From Dreissena polymorpha (Eukaryota > Mollusca > Bivalvia > Myida > Dreissenidae): 64,000 nt of DNA. Shown piece after piece: positions 13,101-25,561 of this stretch. The notes beneath the pieces were generated by a model. It was not told the DNA's origin. It worked only from the letters and a program-made list of their open reading frames with translations, and made no database searches. Where the stretch lies: contig NC_068362.1 in the NCBI RefSeq assembly GCF_020536995.1, positions 101,518,189 to 101,582,188 of the forward strand. Reading direction: 5' to 3'. The number at the start of each line of letters is the position of its first letter. Position 1 is the first letter of the stretch. The position numbers and the translations under genes are program-made.

Positions 13101-16100
13101 AAATGTGATATATTTTTTAGAGAGTACAGCCCTACATGAAACAATTATTAAGTATACTGTAAACTAATACAAGCCAAGATGGCGAACATGAGACACGAGG
13201 CCTATCTTACGAAGGATTTCGGAGATAGTCGATGAATCACGATTGTCTGGTCTGTGTTCAATAAATAATAGGGGTAGACTGCCATGTCAAACCTGAATTA
13301 ATGTTTAAACATAAAACGGTAGAGAAAAAATCTTAATTAATAATTGCAAGGTGCATTGTTCCACATGTGATTAGCGTGTGGCTATGATATTAATTAGTAA
13401 AAACATCATTTTGAATGATAAATGATCATATTATAACGAAAAATCAACTTTTTTGAAAAACAAAATTTCACTATCGCATATATATATAACAAGGTTTTGA
13501 ACTCGAAATCATCCAAAAACAGGGTGCATCGCTTTGAACAGCCATTACTTCATCAATTTTGCAGCGATTTTCACGATCTCGGTCTTATTCAACGCATAAA
13601 TGAATTTCTGAATGTCCTTTCTGGAAATGTACATGTCTTGCAATATTTTTACAAATACTGGGTCAACTTTAAAGAAATAACACGATACACTACTCGCTTG
13701 ACCCACTTGACATCGATCAGACAGGATTTCAGATTGAAATCTTCACGGAGTAAATAGCATTTTCCCTGCAAAGTTCACGGACCTCGATACCATAATTCAA
13801 TAAAACGTATGAAAAAACATTCTTACCGTGCTTGCCGTTGCATTATGCATCAAAATTAACCGTCAAGCGCCGTTTGAAACCTTTGTTTACATACATTTCA
13901 ACTGACTGACATTTTAAACACACGAGTGATTTCATTGGTCCAATGCGAAGGTGTGTCTTTACACCTGGAGAGTTAATTAATGAATCCTGTCTGATCGCTG
14001 TTAAGTAGGTCATACGAATTGTGTATCGTTTTATTTCTTAAAATTTGACCAAGCATGTGTAGAAATATAACAAGATATATACATTTCCAGAAAGGACATT
14101 CATTTCTTTATTTAAAAAGACCGGGTTCATGAACATCGCTGATCAATTGATGAAGAAATGGCTGTTCACAGCGATGCACCCTGTTTTCGGATGAGTTCGA
14201 GTTGAATACCTTGTTATATATATATATATTTGATAGTGAATTATTTTTTCAGAAAAGTTATAATATGATTATTTATCATTCAAAATGATGTTTTCACTAA
14301 TTAATATCATAGCCACACGCTAACCACCTGTGCATTGTTCATTTACATTTTTTTGTTACCAACTACGTAACACAGTAAATTGTTTACAGCGAGAAGGTGG
14401 TTGAGCTCCTATAGTATGATCCGATGCGCCTCACAACCATCTGTTTAAAAAGACAAATGGGGAGAATATATGGTATTGGGCATTGAGTGTTGAATGTTAT
14501 GGGCATGTTACTTACCCTTGAACGTGCGGATTGACTGCTTTTGAAGACAAATGAAGCGCATCGCCAATTTGTCGAAATTGATATACTTTTATTTTCAAAT
14601 AATCTGTAACATGTCTTTTAGTGAGAAGCGTTTCATCCTTCTTACAGGGTTCGGAACAGTAACCTGATTACGGGACCCTTCAACGTTGAATCTCTCTACC
14701 TAAAACATCAACACCAGGGGGCGATGCCAGACTACCGGGTATGCTAACGGGTTACAACGTCCATAAGTCAGAACAAACACAAACAAAAGAAAAGGATAAC
14801 GTGTAAAGGACTTAAAAAAAATCTTTACTCACATAATGAACACCTCTGAACGTGTCTTCATCGATCAATAATCAATAAACATCCGACTTTTACCATCGTC
14901 AAAATCAATATCAATTATGTAATTCAAACTTTCTAAATTAAGTTTAACAATAATGTATTTTTTCCTGTCTCGTAGCTATACAATATTTAATATACATGTA
15001 CATACATTTGTAAACATCGTATGCCAAGTATTTAAAGTTTGTACTGTATATTGTTTTATTTTTAGCACTGGCAAATACCTATGGGTCGAAGATTTAGGTC
15101 ATTGAAGTTGTGGTTCGTACTGCGCACATACGGACGGAAAGAACTTCAAAACTACATTCGCAAGGTAGTGTTTGCTGGTTATGATATTTTGTCAAAAAGT
15201 TTTCTTCACTAGTATTTTAATTTATTTTTACCGACTAAAAATATATTACTATTAAAAAATGTTGTGTTATTTATGCATGTAAGCGTTGTTACACCAAATA
15301 CTAGTATGCAGTATATGTAAGTGAGAAAACGCATGTAGTCAACGCCCAATCGTATTGCGAACTTTTTTGCGGCAACACTCAACGCATATAACCATCGTAC
15401 GCTGCTAACCGTCACTGCGACGACGTTCATGGACTATATAAATACTTATTTATCGTTTTTTCGACATAAGTTTGAGTTTCATACTAAAGTAGGGATCTAC
15501 AATAAGTTTTAAGGACAGCCATAAACAAGTCAGTTATAAAAAACTATCAATCGGAATAATAGTGATGATTTGATACTATGGTAACACATATTTTTACAAT
15601 ACATATATATATTAAAAAAATAAGAAAGCTGACGGACGAAAAGACAAACAGATAAACACAGACTAAGATAATTTCAACTCTTCAATATATGTATGGCAAT
15701 CAATCGAATGTATATTTGCAAATAGTGTGCTCACGTTTATGCGTTGACGTACATATGCACGGGTATCTCATGTCGCTCGCGCTGAACACTGTTTTACAAA
15801 TTTTGCAAATTTCTCGTTTACACGTATGTAGGGTTACATTTTGAACAAAAAAATCCACACACGCATAAAAAACATGATATCTCACATTATAAAATATACT
15901 CTTTATAAAAAGCAGTTGTATACGAGGACAACAAAAATATACAAGTTTCATGGAAATGAATAACTGAATCCGACCACATACTTCACAATAAGGTAGATAA
16001 CAACATAATACTGTATAATGGCGAAAATAGTTCTTATGTTCTACACTTCTGAATAATGAGATTCTGTTTGGAAATGATGCAGGACGTTTCACTGGCACAC

Positions 16101-16734
16101 CTGTTCGAGGGGATGGTGGTGGCAGACGGCAAATTTGAGATCGTGCAGAAGGTCGTCCTGGGACTTGTAAGCTTTCGGCTGAAGGTGCGTGCGCTTCTCT
16201 GGTGAATAGTCAATCAATCAGCAGAGTTGTCGATTGTAGAACTCCCCACACACGTCTATCGTGGGGCTCGATAAAAATAATCTTGACTGAAAGATAAATT
16301 GCATTTAACGCATATAACAGTTTATTTACATTTATTTCTAATGAAATACATTTATGTATGTTTTATTTTAATATTTTAATATTTGTCTCGTGCAAAGTTT
16401 GTATGACAATACATTAAACGCATTCCGTTTGTTTTTTTTCCAGTTCATGTAAATAGACGCTTTCAAAGCTTAGTCGCGTTGACGCGTATTTAGGCCCCGA
16501 CATGTATTTTTTAAATCCTCATTTCAGAACGCTTCTAACGCAACCAATGAACGTCTGTTGAAAGCAATCAACGCGGACGGGCGCATAAACATGGTGCCGG
16601 CCGAGATCCGGGGCGTCTACTTCTTGCGTTTTGTCGTCTGCGCGTCGCGCACGACTGATAGTGACGTCATGTTCGCGTGGGACGTCATCCGGGAACTCAC
16701 GGAGAGCATACTTAAGGATTCCGATAACAAATGA
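1112..16734 (+). CDS. DDC: aromatic-L-amino-acid decarboxylase (DOPA decarboxylase-like), 12 coding exons
   Basis: This PLP-dependent group II decarboxylase makes dopamine, serotonin or related amines from L-DOPA, 5-HTP or other aromatic amino acids in the cytosol. Exons: 1112-1312, 1779-1892, 3957-4076, 5342-5476, 5888-6031, 6775-6841, 7294-7388, 7839-7906, 14648-14738, 15066-15164, 16083-16184, 16528-16734. All have GT/AG borders and join in phase into 480 residues, the length of human DDC. Residues fall at human numbering: H192 (start of exon 5, HSSVEKAG) stacks on PLP; T246 lies in ATLGTT; D271 in [10 protein letters not shown]303 in NFNAHKW forms the Schiff base; Y332 lies in the catalytic loop (LYLKH). 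The start [16 protein letters not shown] matches the family's MNASEFRRRGKEMVDY. HWQIPMG carries Gly where histidine decarboxylases carry Ser, which favours DOPA/5-HTP over histidine. H192 and Y332 argue against an aldehyde-synthase variant. Two codons (Cys261, Trp315) are split by introns. No stop or frameshift is seen. Substrate preference, including tyrosine, cannot be settled from sequence alone. Confidence 0.97.
1893..3956 (+). other. intron 2 of the decarboxylase gene
   Basis: AT-rich intron of about 2.1 kb. I see no recognisable element. The open frames inside it (for example 3427-3693) have no coding features. Introns 3 (4077-5341), 4 (5477-5887), 5 (6032-6774), 6 (6842-7293) and 7 (7389-7838) are also AT-rich. 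They show nothing beyond a short (AT)n run near 4853-4872. Confidence 0.8.
10930..11117 (+). repeat. tRNA-derived SINE
   Basis: There is a tRNA-like head with a good B box (ggttcaatccc, 10978-10988) and a weaker A-box region near 10,938. The body holds 'gaaacggactgaagagcatt' and it ends in 'caatcgagcttaaataaata'. I recall this body and tail from SINEs common in bivalves. It lies in sense orientation within intron 8. Confidence 0.65.
11716..12184. repeat. direct repeat, copy A (about 470 bp)
   Basis: It matches 12,707-13,168 in the same orientation, at roughly 90% by eye. Landmarks are 'ataattcaatgtaaaagcga', 'gagacccccataaccatacc' and 'gagagtacagccctacatga'. About 520 bases of unshared sequence lie between the copies. 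This could be a tandem duplication or two insertions of one dispersed family; a miniature terminal-repeat element is a weaker alternative. Confidence 0.75.
12707..13168. repeat. direct repeat, copy B
   Basis: Partner of 11,716-12,184. The copies differ by scattered substitutions and small indels, so the duplication is not very recent. The open frame on the minus strand (12,715-13,032) falls inside it and is not a gene. Confidence 0.75.
13362..14331. mobile_element. Mutator-like (MULE) non-autonomous element with long terminal inverted repeats, copy 1
   Basis: The element is nearly a palindrome. Its ends read as ATTAGCGTGTGGCTAT (left) and as the complement of GGTTAGCGTGTGGCTAT (right), and inverted arms of over 300 bp follow. 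Perfect 9-bp direct repeats gcattgttc flank it (13,353-13,361 and 14,332-14,340). A 9-bp target duplication with long TIRs is typical of Mutator-like transposons. No transposase is present. A second copy in opposite orientation lies at 45,097-46,063. Confidence 0.8.
15165..16082 (+). other. intron 10 of the decarboxylase gene
   Basis: AT-rich intron with nothing recognisable. The 132-codon minus-strand open frame (15,700-16,098) overlaps exon 11 and shows no protein-like composition. Introns 9 (14,739-15,065) and 11 (16,185-16,527) also look empty. Confidence 0.75.
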
Positions 16735-17179
16735 TAATACGGACAACAGCCCGACGGTCAGCGGTGGGCGTTGACCGCTAATACGTACAAGATGTGATCA
16801 AACCTGTAGACAAATCGATGCAACTTGATTTTTTTACCAATTTTGTTCCACGCGTTTTATTTTCGTGATAAAATATACACAAACTTCAAGACAAATATAC
16901 ACAGAACATTATTTAGTAGCATAGTGTACTCAATATTTTTGCTTTGTTTCTCCGTTCATTAATACTATTTTGGATCCATTTTGATTTTCTTTTTGTCTCA
17001 GCGTCGTGGTCTCCAGACATGACGTCATTTATAAACTGGTGCACAACAGGTCGTGATTACTTTTTTCAAACTCAATATACCTATAGACCATCCACTATTT
17101 TACGATATATACCGGTTAGTTTCGAATGTATTTGTTTCGATTTTTCAATATAATATCGCTATTGATATCCACCCAAATC

Positions 17180-17185
17180 AATAAA
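17180..17185 (+). terminator. candidate polyadenylation signal of the decarboxylase gene
   Basis: AATAAA lies 446 bases past the stop codon, the first canonical hexamer I find. The stretch from 16,735 to 17,373 otherwise holds only presumed 3'UTR and AT-rich flank. Confidence 0.45.
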
Positions 17186-17373
17186 CACCTGTTTGAAAAC
17201 TTTGATTTGTTCAAACCATGTCCCTCCCCTCCCACGCACACGCGATGGTTTCGAGCACTTTAATTTAATGCGAGATAAAACCTGCAATGATTTCCCGCGA
17301 TTTCTTCGAAGATCGAAGAGCCTTTTAACCTGTTTACTTATGGATATCTAATTTAAGCACGTAATGATGTGAA

Positions 17374-17455
17374 GTTATCATGCCCGAGTGGTTAAGGCGA
17401 TAGACCAGAAATCTTTTGGGATCTTCCCGCGCAGGTTCGAATCCTGCCGACAACG
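17374..17455 (+). tRNA. tRNA-Ser-like, anticodon AGA (possibly a decayed copy)
   Basis: It is 82 bases long, the usual tRNA-Ser size, with the D-arm region CCGAGTGGTTAAGGCGA, a long variable arm, and GGTTCGAATCC as B box and T arm. The anticodon loop CCAGAAA gives AGA. The acceptor stem has two mismatches (A4-C69, A7-C66) and the anticodon stem one (T-T), so it may be a pseudogene. About 75 bases of downstream flank also follow the related sequence at 34,074-34,155 (anticodon TGA), so both come from one duplicated segment. Confidence 0.65.
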
Positions 17456-17537
17456 CATACTTTTTGCGACGCGTTTTATTTCTTTTCTAACGTAATTTGA
17501 TTTAATAAAGCATATAAGCTATGTTTATTGTTAAATA

Positions 17538-20500
17538 GTAGTCCCGTTTTCCAGCAATAACACAAAAATTGCAATAACTACCTGTATAAACCATGCTTAA
17601 CATCGAAGTAAATTTTTTTTATATTTTCACTAGCGCCATGCGCTCGCGAAAATATTGCAATTTTCTCACTTCTCATTGAAATAAATGTTTCATATTCACT
17701 CAAAACAAACAAATATTCTCTATATTTCTAACATAATGAAACTTCTTTATAATATATGTTATTAATAGAAGCTTTTGTCATAGTAGATAGTACATATATA
17801 TTGGCTTAAACTGTGAAAATGTTGGTATCTCAGCGTCTGTCGATAGAGCCTCTTCAGTTACAGTTAATAGAATCAGATATGCTTGTATGCTAAACATAAT
17901 TACTTTGGATATTTTAATAATACTGCTTTCATTCATACTCATTAGTTTAACATGAAATATGTTGCAATTTTTATGCACATTCTTCAATTTTTAAAATCAA
18001 AACAACGTTATGGCTAAATTGGGTGATTAACTGCTGAAAATACGAATCATGCATGTTGCATTTTTATTTTTATTTCAAGAAGTAAACGGTAAATCTGTCT
18101 ATTTCTCGGTATGTTTGCTGTATATAGTGTATCTATAAAAACTAAGTTCAAAATATTATTTATTGATACTATTTTGAATTGTATGATACTTTGTTTTTAA
18201 CCAACCCAAGTTCCACTTGGCTGAAACCACTTACATTTCATGGCGCTCTTCCATAGGTAACAAGTTATAAGAAATAAATGTCTGTAAAAGAATACTCATT
18301 TCATATTGTTTAAACTTAAAACACCTTTATTGCATATGTACACAACAACTGCATGCCCATATTTGGAAATCTGGATGAATTATGGAACTTACATATACCC
18401 CAGGGGTGCAAATAAACTGGACAAAAGTCAAGCGTGGGGGTGGTTTTGAAAAAATCATTATATTTTTGTTTAAAGCATGGAACGCCTACCTAAAAATGTG
18501 CATGTAGTTCAGTGAAATGATGCTGATTAAGAAAATAATACATTAGATTATATTTGGAAAGGTGCCCATTACAGGTGCGCTACCTTAATCCGTTAGCAAG
18601 CGGTTAATTGTATAGTAATAAAACAAAATCGATATAAAACTAAAGCCAAAAAATATATATTGCATTTGGTAACATAACCGTTTGCCTTTAAAAAAGAGAA
18701 ACTTCTTTCGTCATCAACAACCAAGCAATATTTAGCCGATTTTAAGAAAAATTGATCCATTTTATAACCATTTTGGTGATACGTGTATTGTATATGATAC
18801 AATAAATTTCGTATCAACATGTTTAATGCCAAAATCTTTAAGAAAGAAATAACTTCTACAGTGCCTATAAACGAGTCTGAATATGGGTCACTTGCAAACA
18901 ATATAGTTTGTATGACACAATGTTAACGACATCAGTCAGATTGTTATCTTTAAAATATATATTCCAAGTTTGACTCTGGGTCAGATGAGTCATAACACTT
19001 GGTCACGAGGTCAAATTACAAAAAGTTTTTGTTGAACACGGTCAGAATGTTTATCTTGACAATATGAAGGCCACGTTTTAAACGTGTCAAATGTGATAAA
19101 AAAAGTCACATACTCAAGTCTGAACAGCAATTAGTGTGCTCTGCCTCATGTGAGTACCATAACGACCTTACTGCTGTATTTATGTGTTTGGTTGTAATTA
19201 ATTGTGTTGCAAAAATGAGGATTTGTCTTCGATGGTTAATAAGTTTGAAAATGTTTACTCTTTTAGCACCATTTCTTACACACAAACAGACTTGAATATT
19301 TGCGTTCTTAAAAAGGCATTAATACATTAAACAGTACACAGCACCTTACATTAAATTGTTTTATTTTTACCAGGTATAAATAAGCAGACAAACAGTTTAA
19401 TCTGAGTTCAGTAAAAGTAAATTAATAGAATAACATCTCTCCGTTTGATACACTTATATTTTAATTGATAGAACTACAAATAAAGAGCTTCGTGTCGGCT
19501 TTTGAAATGCAGCCTTCACGCACATAGAGCATTACACCCGATACAGATCGGCGCTTCATGCACGTGTTTGCTTGCTATATAAGAACAGTGGGTGTGGATT
19601 TATACGGACCATCCTTTGGATTAAGACCCTCTGTCTGAGGTGGAAGTGGAAGGAGCGCCAAGGTCAACGATTAAGAGTATGTTGGGCAATGTGTCAACAA
19701 CAATGAGTCAATACGTATGATAGTTGTGTTCAAATTCCAGTTTATTACGTATTAAGTCGTATTTTGAACTGAACATTAGTAAATGAACGAATCATAGAAG
19801 ACAAAGTGGACTTTTTGCATCCCAATTGTACAAAAACTCAATTTAACATTGAGCTTTTGTAAAAAAAAAAGGTTGCTACGTTGATACCCGCGAAAATGAC
19901 TTAATTGGCTATTTAAAAAAAACGCACAGACGATTCATTATTCCTACAGAACACTTACGATTTGAATTACTGAACGAAAAACGGGTTGCCATGTTAAAGG
20001 CGGGTTGCTATGTGGTTGCCCGATACAATTTGATTGGTTCCGACACCAAGATTGTTTCACTTAAACACACAACCGTATAAATGCGAAAGAAGGATAGATT
20101 TTGATGACTATAGTCACGAGATTAGTATTTTACATGTATAATTTATGAATTTGATTGCAACTTAAACAGCCTAAGAATATCGAGTGTTGTTCTTACGGTA
20201 TACCGATATGCAAACATGTAGGAAATATAACACGTGAACAAATGAAATATATTTTCGAAATTGGGTGTGTTTTTCGGTAAGAAGCATCTTCCCTTAAGCT
20301 CAGTTAGTAGAGTAGTGTTATGGTGGTCGTGTGTTTGAGTCCAGCATCGTATATATCTTCAATAAAAAAGAGAGAACAAGGCTTTGCAGACAACTCGTCC
20401 CAAAGTCAACTCGCACCGATTTTTGTTAACTCACACCGGGGTCAAATCGCCCTCACTCGAACTACTCAATTGGTAAGTGTCATTTTTTGTCACAATTGCT

Positions 20501-20850
20501 TTATTTGTCGTTTGGTAAAAGAATTTTAAGAAATGGGAGTACATGTATTCCAATCATTGGTCATTAGTCCATATAAACTGACCCACAAAGCCTTTGATAT
20601 GTGTTGCTGAGACCGCTCTGCAACCCTTTGGGTTATGAAGCTGAAAGCTGAATTATTGCTACACTACGTGATTCATCACCGACTTTATTTCACAGCAAGG
20701 ATGATTTTCTTGTTAAATATGCTTATCAAAGTAAAGCTGATAAATTAAAATATCAATTTACTTTAATTGAATCATGCTAGACAATTAATCAACATACGCT
20801 GTATGTAACATCTTTCACACAATTTTCCGTGTTGAACATGGTTAATATTA
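17538..20850 (+). repeat. 7.9-kb palindrome, left arm
   Basis: The arm matches the reverse complement of 22,099-25,404 nearly base for base, at about 97-98% in the stretches compared. The outer end is 'tagtagtcc..ttttccagc'; the inner end is 'gttgaacatggttaatatta'. The same 69-codon open frame appears at 20,320-20,529 (+) and 22,423-22,632 (-), an effect of the symmetry. No transposase or other gene is recognised in the arm. The part at about 17,950-18,580 recurs near 33.4-34.0 kb. Confidence 0.92.
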
Positions 20851-22098
20851 CCACTTCGAGAGAACGAGAGTGGACTGTAATCTTAAGGACACTCATCGGG
20901 TACAGCCGGAAACAATGCGAACAGCTTCAGTTTGAATTTTGTCTATCTCATTTTTTATACATTGTACAATTATCCCATAGAACATCTGCATATTCTAGAA
21001 TACGTCGTATAAACGCAAAGTAAGTTATTTCAAGAGAATTTCGATCAAGGCGAAAACGAAGCTTTTTTTAAATGTTGACACGTGACCAGTCCTTTAATTT
21101 AATACACTCAATGAGTCGATGTCAACGTCCATCATTTGACAGAATAACGCCTAAAGGTGTGTGACTATTCACTGACGGATTCGGAGTATCGTAAACATGG
21201 ATAGGAATATCAAAGGGGTGTCCCTCTTACGCGATACAACAAGAGATTCTGACTTCAATGGATTAGATTTAACCAACCATAGATCGGCCCATTTTTAAAT
21301 GTTGTCTATATCGCGTTCAACTCTAGAGATTTTACAAGCCAAATGTTGACCCCGCACGACACACAACGCATGACGCACAAAAGGCGATCACAAAAGTTCA
21401 ATTTAGAAAAATTAATATTCTTGTTAATAGAATTTGTTAAATTCCTCAATATATATCTATATGTATATTTTTTTTTTGCATTCTGCTATTTATATCTGAA
21501 ATTTTACCAGATGCTTTGTGTGAAGATACTTCATACATCAAATTAGACATAACACTCTTGTTAGACATAATGTAGGTTCTGCTTAAAAAATAGCTCATAA
21601 TTAACCGGCAACGTCAAATTATATCGACTAAGTTGCCATGCAAACACAATGTTTAATGTTGAAACACAAAGTCTGATCTGATTTCAATCATGTTTTATTT
21701 CATTTGGTCAGTATATCGGAAGTGTACGCTTGTTATCTGTTTAATGTTAGGGTTTTGAATGTCTTACCAGTCATTGTGTTTGTAATATATTGTCTTATTT
21801 TTAGATTTGTGACACGGTACAAAATAATAATACATATTCTTGTTCTGCATGCCGGTCAAAACGTTCTATGGTGAACACGTTCCCATTGTGGTCAACTCGT
21901 ACATGCTTTTGGCAATCTCGTACCTACCCGAAATTAACTTGTTCCCGATTTACAGAATTAGGTGTACGATGGCCAGCTTATAAGTCAAAATCATAGATAT
22001 AATTGTTATATACAGGTGTTATATACAGTATACGTTACTTAATTACCTAGCATGATACAATTTAAGTTAATTGGTATTTTACATAATCGGTTTAATTG
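20851..22098. other. loop of the palindrome
   Basis: 1,248 bases of single-copy sequence between the arms. It is AT-rich. The open frame at 21,343-21,546 does not look like a gene. A 'caactcgtacnnncttttgg'-type stretch near 21,890 echoes 'caactcg' repeats in the arms. Confidence 0.8.
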
Positions 22099-25000
22099 TA
22101 ATATTAACCATGTTCAACACGGAAAATTGTGTGAAAGATGTTACATACAGCGTATGTTGATTAATTGTCAAGCATGATTCAATTAAAGTAAATTGATATT
22201 TTAATTTATCAGTTTTAATTTTATAAGCATATTTAACAAGAAAATCATCCTTGCTGCAGTGAAATAAAGTCGGTGATGAATCATGTAGTGTAGCAATAAT
22301 TCAGCACTCAGCTTCATAACCCAAAGGGTTGCAGAGCGGTCTCAGCAACACATATCAAAGGCTTTGTGGGTCAGTTTATATGGACTAATGACCAATGATT
22401 GGAATACATGTACTCCCATTTCTTAAAATTCTTTTACCAAACGACAAATAAAGCAATTGTGACCAAACATTACACTTACCAATTGAGTAGTTCGAGTGAG
22501 GGCGATTTGACCCCGGTGTGAGTTAACAAACATCGGTGCGAGTTGACTTTGGGACGAGTTGTCTGCAAAGCCTTGTTCTCTCTTTTTTATTGAAGATATA
22601 TACGATGCTGGACTCAAACACACGACCACCATAACACTACTCTACTAACTGAGCTTAAGAGAACATGCTTCTTACCGAAAAACACACCCAATTTCGAAAA
22701 TATATTTCATTTGTTCACGTGTTATATTTCCTACATGTTTGCATATCGGTATACCGTAAAAACAACACTCGATATTCTTAGGCTGTTTAAGTTGCAATCG
22801 AATTCATAAATTATACATGTAAAATACTAATCTCGTGACTATAGTCATCAAAATCTATCCTTCTTTCGCATTTATACGGTTGTGTGTTTAAGTGAAACAA
22901 TCTTGGTGTCGGAACCAATCAAATTGTATCGGGCAACCACATAGCAACCCGCCTTTAACATGGCAACCCGTTTTTCGTTCAGTAATTCAAATCGTAAGTG
23001 TTCTGTAGGAATAATGAATCGTCTGTGCGTTTTTTTAAATAGCCAATCAAGTCATTTTCGCGGGTATCAACGTAGCAACCTTTTTTTTTTACAAAAGCTC
23101 AATGTTAAATTGAGTTTTTGTACAATTGGGATGCAAAAAGTCCACTTTGTCTACTATGATTCGTTCATTTACTAATGTTCATTTCAAAATACGACTTAAT
23201 ACGTAATAAACTGGAATTTGAACACAACTATCATACGTATTGACTCATTGTTGTTGCCCAACATACTCTTAATCGTTGACCTTGGCGCTCCTTCCACTTC
23301 CACCTCAGACATAGGGTCTTAATCCAAAGGATGGTCCGTATAAATCCACACCCACTGTTCTTATATAGCAAGCAAACACGTGCATGAAGCGCCGATTTGT
23401 ATCGGGTGTAATGCTTTATGTGCGTGAAGGCTGCATTTCAAAAGCCGACACGAAGCTCTTTATTTGTAGTTCTATCAATTAAAATATAAGTGTATCAAAC
23501 GGAGAGATGTTATTCTATTAATTTACTTTTACTGAACTCAGATTAAACTGTTTTTCTGCTTATTTATACCTGGTAAAAATAAAACAATTTAATGTAAGGT
23601 GCTGTGTACTGTTTAATGTATTAATGCCTTTTAAGAGCGCAAATATTCAAGTCTGTTTGTATGTAAGAAATGGTGCTAAAAGAGTAAACATTTTCAAACT
23701 TATTAACCATCGAAGACGAATCCTCATTTTTGCCACACAATTAATTACAACCAAACACATAAATACAGCAATAAGGTCGTTATGGCACTCACATGAGGCA
23801 GAGCACACCAATTGCTGTTCAGACTTGAGTATGTGACTTTTTTATCACATTTGACACGTTTAAAACATGGCCTTCATATTGTCAAGATAAACATTCTGAC
23901 CGTGTTCAACAAAAACTTTTTGTAATTTGACCTCGTGACCAAGTGTTCAGACTCATCTGACCCAGAGTCAAACTTGGAATATATATTTTAAAGATAACAA
24001 TCTGACTGATGTCGTTAACATTGTGTCATACAAACTATATTGTTTGCAAGTGACCCATATTCAGACTCGTTTATAGGCACTGTAGAAGTTATTTCTATCT
24101 TAACGATTTTGGCATAAAACATGTTGATACGAAATTTATTGTATCATATACAATACACGTATCACCAAAATGGTTATAAAATGGATCACTTTTTCTTAAA
24201 ATCGGCTCAATATTGCTTGGTTGTTGATGACGAAAGAAGTTTCTCTTTTTTAAAGGCAAACGGTTATGTTACCAAATGCAATATATATTTTTTGGCTTTA
24301 CTTTTATATCGATTTTGTTTTATTATTATACAATTAACCGCTTGCTAACGGATTAAGGTAGCGCACCTGTAATGGGCACCTTTCCAAATATAATCTAATG
24401 TATTATTTTATTAATCAGCATCATTTCACTGAACAACATGCACATTTTTAAGTAGGCTTCATGCTTTAAACAAAAATATAATGATTTTTTCAAAACCACT
24501 CCCCACGCTCGACTTTTGTCCAGTTTATTTGCACCCCTGGGGTATATGTAAGTTCCATAATTCATCCAGATTTCCAAATATGGGCATGCAGTTGTTGTGT
24601 ACAGATGCAATAAAGGTGTTTAAAGTTTAAACAAGATGAAATAAGTATTCTTTTACAGACATTTATTTCTTATAACTTGTTACCTATGGAAGAGCGCCAT
24701 GAAATGTAAGTCGTTTCAGCCAAGTGGAACTTTGGTTGGTTAAAAACAAAGTGTCATACAATTCAAAATAGTATCAATAAGTAATATTTTAAACTTAGTT
24801 TTTATAGATACACTATATACAGCAAAAATACCAAGAAATAGACAGATTTACCGTTTACTTCTTGAAATAAAAATAAAAATGCAACATGCATGGTTCGTAT
24901 TTTCAGCAGTAAATCACCCAATTTAGCCATAACGTTGTTTTGATTTAAAAAATTGAAGAATGTGCATAAAAATTGCAACATATGTCATGTTAAACTAATG

Positions 25001-25404
25001 AGTATGAATGAAAGCAGTATTATTAAGATATCCAAAGTAATTATGTTTAGCATACAAGCATATCTGATTCTATTAACTGTAACTGAAGAGGCTCTATCGA
25101 CAGACGCTGAGGTACCAACATTTTCACAATTCAAGCCAATATACATGTACTATCTACTATGACAAAAGCTTCTATTAATAACATTTATCATAAAGAAGTT
25201 TCATTATCTTAGATAACTAGAGAATACTTGTTTGTTTTAAGTGAATATGAAACATTTATTTCAATGAGAAGTGAGAAAATTGCAATATTTTCGCGAGCGC
25301 ATGGCGTTAGTGAAAATATGAAAATTTTGTACTTCGATGTTAAGCTTGGTTTATACAGGTAGTTATTGCAATTTTTGTGTTATTGCTGGAAAACCGGACT
25401 ACTA
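22099..25404 (-). repeat. 7.9-kb palindrome, right arm
   Basis: Inverted counterpart of 17,538-20,850 with few substitutions and small indels. Its outer end joins directly to an inverted LINE fragment (25,405-25,561), whereas the left arm's outer flank is the tRNA-Ser-like segment. The tRNA flank is therefore not part of the duplicated arm. Confidence 0.92.
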
Positions 25405-25561
25405 ATCTGATGGAAAGATTATCATCTCCATACAGTAATGTGCGGAGTGATATATTCGTGTATTGTTCTATAGTTCTTACTAAACTTATCTTATAGCTGC
25501 ATTTAATGGACATACCAGTAATAAGTGAGTAGTGTCCTCTATTTTTGCGCATTGACAAATT
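25405..25561 (-). mobile_element. LINE 3' fragment, inverted piece
   Basis: Reverse complement of about 25,985-26,140, part of the same LINE 3' end. Read on the minus strand it encodes RKNRGHYSLITGMS and SLRTLLYGDDNLSIR, as does the plus copy. It ends exactly where the palindrome arm begins. Confidence 0.75.

Larger units (their letters stand above)
7907..14647 (+). other. intron 8 of the decarboxylase gene, 6.7 kb, repeat-rich
   Basis: This is the longest intron. It splits the Trp315 codon (tg|g) and follows the active-site lysine exon. Its second half holds a tRNA-derived SINE (about 10,930-11,117), two direct repeats (11,716-12,184 and 12,707-13,168) and a long-TIR element (13,362-14,331). 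From 7,907 to about 10,900 I see only AT-rich sequence with no recognisable element. Confidence 0.85.

Noticed and set aside
20320-22632. The same 69-codon protein on plus (20,320) and minus (22,423) strands
   Set aside because: It is a palindrome-arm effect; the peptide is low-complexity, has no domain, and both copies sit in repeat DNA with 'caactcg' motifs.
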